NCBI RefSeq assembly: GCF_022376295.1
Contig: NZ_CP060140.1
Coordinates: forward strand, 2,236,356 to 2,300,355
Source of the DNA: Nodularia sphaerocarpa UHCC 0038
GTDB lineage: Bacteria > Cyanobacteriota > Cyanobacteriia > Cyanobacteriales > Nostocaceae
Reading direction: 5' to 3'
DNA: 64,000 nt
Shown here: piece after piece, positions 59,280 to 64,000 of the stretch
Position numbering within the stretch: position 1 is the stretch's first letter
Layout of the letters: every line of letters begins with the position of its first letter
Position numbers and translations under genes: made by a program
Notes under the pieces: generated by a model
Databases searched by the model: none
Told to the model about the DNA's origin: nothing
The model's input: the letters and a program-made list of their open reading frames with translations, nothing else

Positions 59280-59798
59280 CTAGAAAGAACGCAACAATCC
59301 TAACCGATTCTGAGTATTCATCTCGATACGGCATGATGTTGGACTTGTGACAAAATTACAGGTATAAGTTGCCAAAAGGTTTTGTTGATAATTAAAGACT
59401 CGAACGTTATAACCGTCTTTTCTGGCACTGCTACCCAAGCGATTTACAAAGTCGTAGCGTTCTAGATAGTCTAGTAAGTTCCAAATTTGCTGATTCACTA
59501 TCAAGTCTACTCTGGCGGGTTCTTCTGCGTTGGCTGGATATGCGATCCAGTTATCTAAGAGCTTGTTCTCAGAATTTTCTTTTTCCCACCACAAACTAGG
59601 TGTGGTTAATCCTTCTGGGTTAATGGTATTAGCTGTCATTACAGCAGCATTGGGTTGGTTTAATAACGCCAGTTCCAAAGGCGCATCTGAAGGCGATGGT
59701 ACTGGGGCTGTTTCTGCTAGGGAGGGTAAGACTGGTAACAGAAAAATCGTTAGCAGTAAAGAAAGCGATGTCTTGCGACTTAGTTTGTGTATAAGCAT
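59280..59798 (-). CDS. Secreted conserved hypothetical protein
   Basis: A 172-residue protein with a signal peptide (HKLSRKTSLSLLLTIFLLPV then LPSLAETA). The mature part is soluble: SLWWEKENSENKLLDNWIAY, RVDLIVNQQIWNLLDYLERY, NRLGSSARKDGYNVRVFN and a Cys pair in TYTCNFVTSPTSCRIEMN that could form a disulfide in the periplasm. The pattern is recognisably cyanobacterial but I cannot assign a function. Monocistronic. Confidence 0.75.
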   Translation of the reverse strand: MLIHKLSRKTSLSLLLTIFLLPVLPSLAETAPVPSPSDAPLELALLNQPNAAVMTANTINPEGLTTPSLWWEKENSENKLLDNWIAYPANAEEPARVDLIVNQQIWNLLDYLERYDFVNRLGSSARKDGYNVRVFNYQQNLLATYTCNFVTSPTSCRIEMNTQNRLGLLRSF

Positions 59799-59876
59799 TA
59801 ACGCATACCATTTTTTATTTGCGAATGATCTTCAATTCGCTTATGGTTTAGGACTAAATAATTGCTGTTTGTGTTT

Positions 59877-60035
59877 CTAAACTCTCATGGCAAAAAAGCG
59901 AAGTCTTTTGTAGTCAGCCGTCCAATTACCATCAGCATACATTTTCTCTGGGAGTGACTGCTCTACCTGATGAATGACTTGTGTTTGCTGTTTAGCAGTT
60001 AATCCTGCGAGAAAAGTGCTGGTAAACATGAGCAT
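59877..60035 (-). CDS. Small secreted-type protein
   Basis: A 52-residue ORF: MLMFTSTFLAGLTAKQQTQV then IHQVEQSLPEKMYADGNWTA and DYKRLRFFAMRV. The frame is open further upstream with more hydrophobic codons (TIISLFIMLMFTSTFL), and the in-frame upstream region has no other ATG before a stop, so a non-ATG start is possible. It looks like a signal peptide plus a short mature peptide. It is 79 bp past the start of the previous gene on the same strand, so it may be its leader partner. Unknown function. Confidence 0.45.
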   Translation of the reverse strand: MLMFTSTFLAGLTAKQQTQVIHQVEQSLPEKMYADGNWTADYKRLRFFAMRV

Positions 60036-60118
60036 GATGAACAGACTGATGATGGTGCAGTAGTTATTCTCGTAGCAGCAATGAAATTTTCATCCTGTTA
60101 CCTATTTGTGGGAAATCC

Positions 60119-60325
60119 ATGACATCTCAAGAATTTTTAGAACATTTGGCTACAGCTGCAACTGATCCTGAAAAATTAATGGTTGTTGCTGAATACCTGG
60201 AAACAACTGCAATGGACAATGCAACGACTCCGAGATGGCGCAGCATTCCTTACAGTTCAGAAATTGAGATGGCGCTGAAGAATCTGGCTTTTCATTTAGA
60301 AGGACTTGCTGAGACAAAAAATTGA
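60119..60325 (+). CDS. Small conserved hypothetical protein
   Basis: A 68-residue helical protein: MTSQEFLEHLATAATDPEKL, then MVVAEYLETTAMDNATTPRW, SIPYSSEIEMALKNLAFHLE and GLAETKN. Typical of small cyanobacterial cytosolic proteins of unknown role. Converges with the 60336 gene, with a 10-bp gap. Confidence 0.65.
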   Translation: MTSQEFLEHLATAATDPEKLMVVAEYLETTAMDNATTPRWRSIPYSSEIEMALKNLAFHLEGLAETKN

Positions 60326-60335
60326 TTTTGTGCCT

Positions 60336-60530
60336 TTAATTGCCTTCTCTCATCCACTCTCGTGCTGCTTTTTCGGCGGCTTCGGGCGTGTAGTAAAGCT
60401 TGCGCTCACCAAACACTGCACCACCAGGACTAATCAAGCGGAACTGCCAAGAATCATCTTTTTCAGTATAAAACACTGTGAGGGTAACGTTATGAATGCC
60501 AACAACTAAGTGAATTTTGGTGCTACTCAT
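60336..60530 (-). CDS. Small conserved hypothetical protein
   Basis: A 64-residue protein beginning MSSTKIHLVVGIHNVTLTVF. The longer frame to 60662 runs into repeat copy G and is rejected. The core YTEKDDSWQFRLISPGGAVF then GERKLYYTPEAAEKAAREWM is a beta-strand pair plus C-terminal helix, a type frequent in cyanobacteria. No function known. Confidence 0.7.
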   Translation of the reverse strand: MSSTKIHLVVGIHNVTLTVFYTEKDDSWQFRLISPGGAVFGERKLYYTPEAAEKAAREWMREGN

Positions 60531-60611
60531 TAGTGGTTTTTCAACGTTTACCCCTTTTTTATCATTTTTAATATATAAATAGGATGCGGTTCTCGGTTGA
60601 GTGAGATAGAC

Positions 60612-60652
60612 AACCCCACGCCCAACCCCCTCCGGTGCAAGCGAGGAGGGGG
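60612..60652. repeat. GC-rich dispersed repeat, copy G
   Basis: AACCCCACGCCCAACCCCCT followed by CCGGTGCAAGCGAGGAGGGG; more diverged than copies E and F. Confidence 0.7.
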
Positions 60653-60732
60653 GTTTGCCCATCGCTTATTCTAAATATCACCAACTTATACCAAATTAAG
60701 ATGAGGGTGCATAGAATATTTCCAGAATAATT

Positions 60733-60762
60733 GAACGCCGATGAACGCCGATGAACGCCGAT
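60733..60762. repeat. Three-unit decamer repeat
   Basis: GAACGCCGAT repeated three times exactly. Confidence 0.9.
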
Positions 60763-60975
60763 AAAGAGGGATGAATTAATGGGTTTGATGATTCTGTGCA
60801 GCCTTACATATAATTGATATTATAAGCTGAAGCTCGAAAGATTTGAAACCTCGAAAATTCTCTATTTTTACGCTCTTTAACATGATTTTTTTAGCCAAAA
60901 ACAACAAAGAGGTAATGACTGGTATTAGTGCAAGCGGTTGTGATACTTCTCACTTTAGCAAAACCAGCACCTGCT

Positions 60976-61578
60976 TCAACTGCATTCGTCAACATTCGAC
61001 TCCACAAGCTCAAATTTAACTTTGCTGTATAAATCTTGTAGGAAAATCTCAAAGGGTATAGTATTGAGTGCGATCGCCTGATCTTCCTCATCATACTCAC
61101 GCAGCGACCATTGCTTTTTCCCAGTCTTAGAAAATTGCTCTACATGAATCCGGGTTTGGTCAATTAGTAAATATTCTTGAAACGTAGAAATAGTTCGGTA
61201 AGCCTCAAATTTATTCTCACGGTCATAGCCTTTGGTCGATTTTGATAAAACCTCAAAAATCACCTGTGGATTGACAATTATATCTTTACGATTATTGAAA
61301 AATTCCGGTTCATCCGCCAGAATCATCACATCTGGATAAGTATAGATACGCTTTTGGGGTATCCATAGACGAACATCACCCATGAAAACTCGATAGTTTT
61401 GCCTCTTGAAAGCAAAATTCAACTCACTACTTAAGTTTAGTGCTATTTGGTTATGATCTATTGTTCCACCTGCCATTGGAATTATTTCCCCGTCAATATA
61501 TTCGCTTTTATAATCAGCAGCTTCCTCTAAGGCTAAATATTCATCTGGGGTATAGTATCGCTGTTGTGTTACTTGCAT
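60976..61578 (-). CDS. Uma2 family (DUF820) putative endonuclease
   Basis: A 200-residue Uma2 protein, the third in the window: QQRYYTPDEYLALEEAADYK, SEYIDGEIIPMAGGTIDHNQ, GDVRLWIPQKRIYTYPDVMI and IIVNPQVIFEVLSKSTKGYD, with FEAYRTISTFQEYLLIDQTR. The candidate catalytic Asp is in TYPDVMI and Glu in VIFEVLS. Sequence blocks differ from the other two copies, so these are separate family branches and not recent duplicates. Confidence 0.9.
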   Translation of the reverse strand: MQVTQQRYYTPDEYLALEEAADYKSEYIDGEIIPMAGGTIDHNQIALNLSSELNFAFKRQNYRVFMGDVRLWIPQKRIYTYPDVMILADEPEFFNNRKDIIVNPQVIFEVLSKSTKGYDRENKFEAYRTISTFQEYLLIDQTRIHVEQFSKTGKKQWSLREYDEEDQAIALNTIPFEIFLQDLYSKVKFELVESNVDECS

Positions 61579-61674
61579 AATTTTTTCCGGTAGCGATGTC
61601 TACAAATATTCTAACGTGTTCAAACGAATCATCTTTATTTGCATTTTAATTACAAATTAAAAATTACTCCTTAT

Positions 61675-62805
61675 TTATTCCCACAGTCTTCTCCTATTTT
61701 TTCCGCTTAATCTTTCGTGAGTATCTGCTAACAAAGCGGGAATATTTAAATTTTCTGGACATCGAGGTAAACATTCACCGCATTCTGTACAACGGTTTGC
61801 TTTCATTCCAGGGAACCAGTGACCAGCATTTTCAAACATTCCATAACGATATTTTCCATAGTCGGTCATGTCATAAGCTACAGCAAGATTTCGTAACCGT
61901 AAAACTTCGGGAATATTGATATTTTCTGGACAAGGTAAACAAGCATAACACTGGCTACATTTATCAGTTTCTAAAGCAGATTTTTGGGTTTCTTCTAATG
62001 TTTGAAAAGCTAATTTTTCTGAAGGCGTTAGTTGGCGATCGCTATCAGCAAACTGTAAAGGTTCTATTAATTCATCTGGGTTAGCTGACCCTAAACTCAA
62101 AGTAGTAATCCGATGATCACTGAGTAAAAATCGATAATTTAATTCTAAAGGTGAATAAGGCTGACACAGGTCTGTTAATGTTTGTGGTGGCGTGTAGAGG
62201 CGACCGCCCTTGTCAGCCGGGGAAATTATAAAAATGCCCATGTCCTTTTGGGCAGCTAGCTGAATTGCTGGGGCATGACGTTGAAAAAAATAGTAATAAT
62301 GCAGATTGACAAATTGAAATAAATCTGTATTAATCGCTGCGAGAATTATATCTAATGAAGCGTGGGTGGAAAAACCAACGTGCCGCACTCGACCGTCATC
62401 AACAGCTTCCTGGACGGCTTTCATGCAGCCACCGTTGGCTTGCACCCACTGGAGATGCTCCCAAGTATTTAAGCCATGAATGCCTAAACAATCTAGATAA
62501 TCTAGATTTAATCGTTCTAGGGATTCATTGATGCACCGACGCATACTATCAGCATCAACTGTAGGCGGAATTTTGGTAGTGATGTAAACCTGAGAACGGG
62601 GTAATGATAATCCGCTTTTGATAGCTGCACCAAGATACTCCTCACTTTTGCCATAACCTCTGGCTGTTTCTAGATGATTTATTCCCAGGGCTAAAGCTGC
62701 GGCTATTGTCTGCTGTGCATTTTCGACATCAGCCAAATAGCGCATTGTTCCTAAAGAGAAAACCGAAAGGTGTAGGTTAGTTTTTCCAAAGCGTCGGTAT
62801 TGCAT
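61675..62805 (-). CDS. Aldo/keto reductase with C-terminal 4Fe-4S ferredoxin domain
   Basis: A 376-residue fusion. The aldo/keto reductase barrel starts MQYRRFGKTNLHLSVFSLGT; the catalytic region includes NHLETARGYGKSEEYLG (Asp/Tyr-type tetrad, here with Glu), and IHGLNTWEHLQW. The C-terminal ~110 residues carry two Cys clusters: CSQCYACLPCP and CTECGECLPRCPE, the pattern of a 2[4Fe-4S] ferredoxin. Such fusions are found in cyanobacteria and anaerobes; substrate unknown. The usual Asp-Tyr-Lys-His tetrad should be checked because the Tyr region reads A-R-G-Y-G-K. Confidence 0.9.
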   Translation of the reverse strand: MQYRRFGKTNLHLSVFSLGTMRYLADVENAQQTIAAALALGINHLETARGYGKSEEYLGAAIKSGLSLPRSQVYITTKIPPTVDADSMRRCINESLERLNLDYLDCLGIHGLNTWEHLQWVQANGGCMKAVQEAVDDGRVRHVGFSTHASLDIILAAINTDLFQFVNLHYYYFFQRHAPAIQLAAQKDMGIFIISPADKGGRLYTPPQTLTDLCQPYSPLELNYRFLLSDHRITTLSLGSANPDELIEPLQFADSDRQLTPSEKLAFQTLEETQKSALETDKCSQCYACLPCPENINIPEVLRLRNLAVAYDMTDYGKYRYGMFENAGHWFPGMKANRCTECGECLPRCPENLNIPALLADTHERLSGKNRRRLWE

Positions 62806-62968
62806 GATAAGTGCTGAGTGCTGTAAAGCCCTGCGGGTATGGCTGCGCTTAAAGCGGTAGCGGGGCGTTGAGCAACGTGCTGAGTGCTGAGTCAGAAGAA
62901 GGGGGAGCCGAGAGAAAGGAGTTATCTTACTCCCCCCTGCGCCCTGCGCCCTGCCCCTCTGCCTCTAT

Positions 62969-63466
62969 CTAGCTGTCGCCATTACCAAAGCGCTTGATCA
63001 AATCTTCGGGGCGAAGATTGGAGATAAATTCACGGAAGGCTTGCTGTTCTGCTTCATCAGCATCGCGATCAACGGGGATTGAAGCATCGGAAACCACTTC
63101 TTCCATGACCCAGATTGGGGCATTTGTACGCAGAGCAACGGCGATCGCATCGCTAGGACGCGCATCAATTTCTTTTTTGATTTCGCCTTGCTGGACAATT
63201 AAAGCTGCATAAAATGTATCCTTTTGCAAGGAGTGAATAATCACCTTTTCGAGAATCATGGAACATGACTCTAAAAGATTCACAATTAAGTCGTGTGTTA
63301 GCGGTCTGGGAGGCTTTTGATTTTCTAGCGCAGCCATAATTGCCCTAGCCTGTTCTTGTCCAATATAAATTGGTAAAGCCCGCCGATCTGAGGCATCTTT
63401 CAAAAGTACGATGGGACTGCGGGTTATGGCATCTAATGCTATGCCAGCGACTCTCATTTCAATCAT
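62969..63466 (-). CDS. Bifunctional nuclease family protein (DUF151)
   Basis: A 165-residue BFN-domain protein: MIEMRVAGIALDAITRSPIV, LLKDASDRRALPIYIGQEQA, IMAALENQKPPRPLTHDLIV and EIDARPSDAIAVALRTNAPI. The DUF151/BFN family has plant members with nuclease activity. Divergent from ribE across 340 bp. Short acidic C-terminal tail (DRDADEAEQQAFREF). Confidence 0.92.
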   Translation of the reverse strand: MIEMRVAGIALDAITRSPIVLLKDASDRRALPIYIGQEQARAIMAALENQKPPRPLTHDLIVNLLESCSMILEKVIIHSLQKDTFYAALIVQQGEIKKEIDARPSDAIAVALRTNAPIWVMEEVVSDASIPVDRDADEAEQQAFREFISNLRPEDLIKRFGNGDS

Positions 63467-63805
63467 TGCCTAAGCCTCTACAATCCTTCTAATGATTGGG
63501 CGCTGTGTAACAAATAATACGGTTTTTTCGGGTAACTTGGGGGCGGGAATAAACATAAGCATTGTTCTCTATAATTGCTTCTATTAAACTCCGAACTTGT
63601 TGTGAACACCAGAGTAAGTCAAAGTGGTCTACCTAGACAATAACCTTATTAACCAAGTATGCCTTGTGAAGGATGCGAATGTGTTAATAACTTTATAATA
63701 GGAAAAGTCAGAAATTATACTTAATATCTTCGGCATTCATGTGATAATTACAGTGGATTTTTCGCATAATTAGGCAATAAATAGAATTAGTTTGAGAAAA
63801 AAGCC
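63467..63805. other. Intergenic region between divergent BFN and ribE genes
   Basis: AT-rich with no repeat or RNA gene recognised; an FMN riboswitch (expected RFN conserved core) was looked for before ribE and not seen. It must contain both promoters. Confidence 0.55.
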
Positions 63806-64000
63806 GTGTTTACAGGATTAATCCAAGCATTAGGAACGATGAAACCCCTGGAGGGCGATTCATGGCAAATTACCTTTGTAAGTCAGTCCTCTGCTGTCAT
63901 TATGCAAGATTTGGCTTACGGCGACAGCGTGGCTGTAGATGGAGTTTGCTTAACAGTAGAGAAAATTTTAAACGATGGGTTTATCGCCACTGCTTCACCG
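63806..64000 (+). CDS. ribE: Riboflavin synthase alpha subunit, N-terminal part (partial)
   Basis: 65 residues before the right edge. The start is GTG at 63806, giving the family start (M)FTGLIQALGTM. Blocks are VMFTGL-type N-terminus, YGDSVAVDGVCLTVEKI and GFIATASP, the G-D-S-V-x-V-x-G-V-C-L-T-V signature of riboflavin synthase, which forms riboflavin from two lumazines. The gene continues beyond the window. Confidence 0.92.
   Translation, partial: MFTGLIQALGTMKPLEGDSWQITFVSQSSAVIMQDLAYGDSVAVDGVCLTVEKILNDGFIATASP

Larger units (their letters stand above)
60531..60975. other. Intergenic region with repeats
   Basis: Contains GC-rich repeat copy G (60612-60652) and the decamer triplet GAACGCCGAT x3 (60733-60762). 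No gene supported; the rest is AT-rich. Confidence 0.65.

Noticed and set aside
63467..63805. FMN riboswitch before ribE
   Set aside because: The conserved RFN core segments could not be found in the leader.

Overview
The window is chromosomal DNA of a filamentous, almost certainly heterocyst-forming cyanobacterium (Nostoc/Anabaena/Nodularia type). The evidence is the abundance of the HIP1 octamer GCGATCGC, short tandem heptamer and decamer repeats, many palindromic dispersed repeats, and typical cyanobacterial genes: PsbQ (CyanoQ), HemJ, the plastid-conserved ORFs Ycf35 and Ycf46, a GUN4-domain protein, a CSP41-like protein, an Anabaena-type N-acylglucosamine 2-epimerase and a PacR-like LysR regulator. 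I recognised no tRNA, rRNA or CRISPR array.

Layout. 1-5.4 kb: the tail of a polysaccharide polymerase-like membrane protein, a small ORF, and a very large NACHT/STAND NTPase carrying 13 near-identical 35-residue HEAT-like repeats. 5.4-10 kb: cysH, then a leftward block with a DOMON-like protein, a sugar-kinase-like protein, a Uma2 protein and an N-acylglucosamine 2-epimerase. 10-17 kb: housekeeping and conserved proteins (methyltransferase, pirin, DCC thiol oxidoreductase, psbQ, FAD oxidoreductase, an alpha/beta hydrolase lacking its nucleophile, hemJ). 17.2-19.4 kb: a compact type II restriction-modification island (5mC methylase, putative endonuclease, XRE controller) with matching operator-like palindromes before both transcription units. 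19.5-25 kb: LysR regulator, anthranilate phosphoribosyltransferase-like protein, ferritin-like metal protein, a metal-site-degenerate MBL protein, panD and ppa.

26.2-32.0 kb holds the most intriguing cluster. Read leftward it is GUN4-domain protein, Ycf46-type AAA+ ATPase, Ycf35/DUF1257, DUF2997, a membrane-anchored GrpE-like protein and a non-canonical Hsp70. I infer a dedicated chaperone/remodelling module, possibly connected to tetrapyrrole or photosynthetic functions. 32-40 kb: DUF362, aspA, Uma2-pgsA, an L,D-transpeptidase, a Thr-Pro repeat protein and a Ser/Thr kinase with MORN repeats. 40-48 kb: nucleotide-sugar and exopolysaccharide genes (rfbB, CSP41-like, a GT4 glycosyltransferase, an initiating sugar transferase, gmd, fcl). 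48-64 kb: a folate enzyme, an ABC permease, a 1337-residue coiled-coil/acidic/actin-like ATPase, a Crp-family regulator followed by DUF2232 and a CobT-like protein, a Tat/lipoprotein solute-binding protein, small hypotheticals, an aldo-keto reductase with ferredoxin domain, a bifunctional-nuclease-family protein and the start of ribE.

Intergenic DNA is unusually rich in small mobile or palindromic repeats, including at least three MITE-like elements with related terminal inverted repeats; one of them is flanked by a near-perfect 10-bp direct repeat. Function calls rest on reading motifs and remembered family patterns; no database search was possible.
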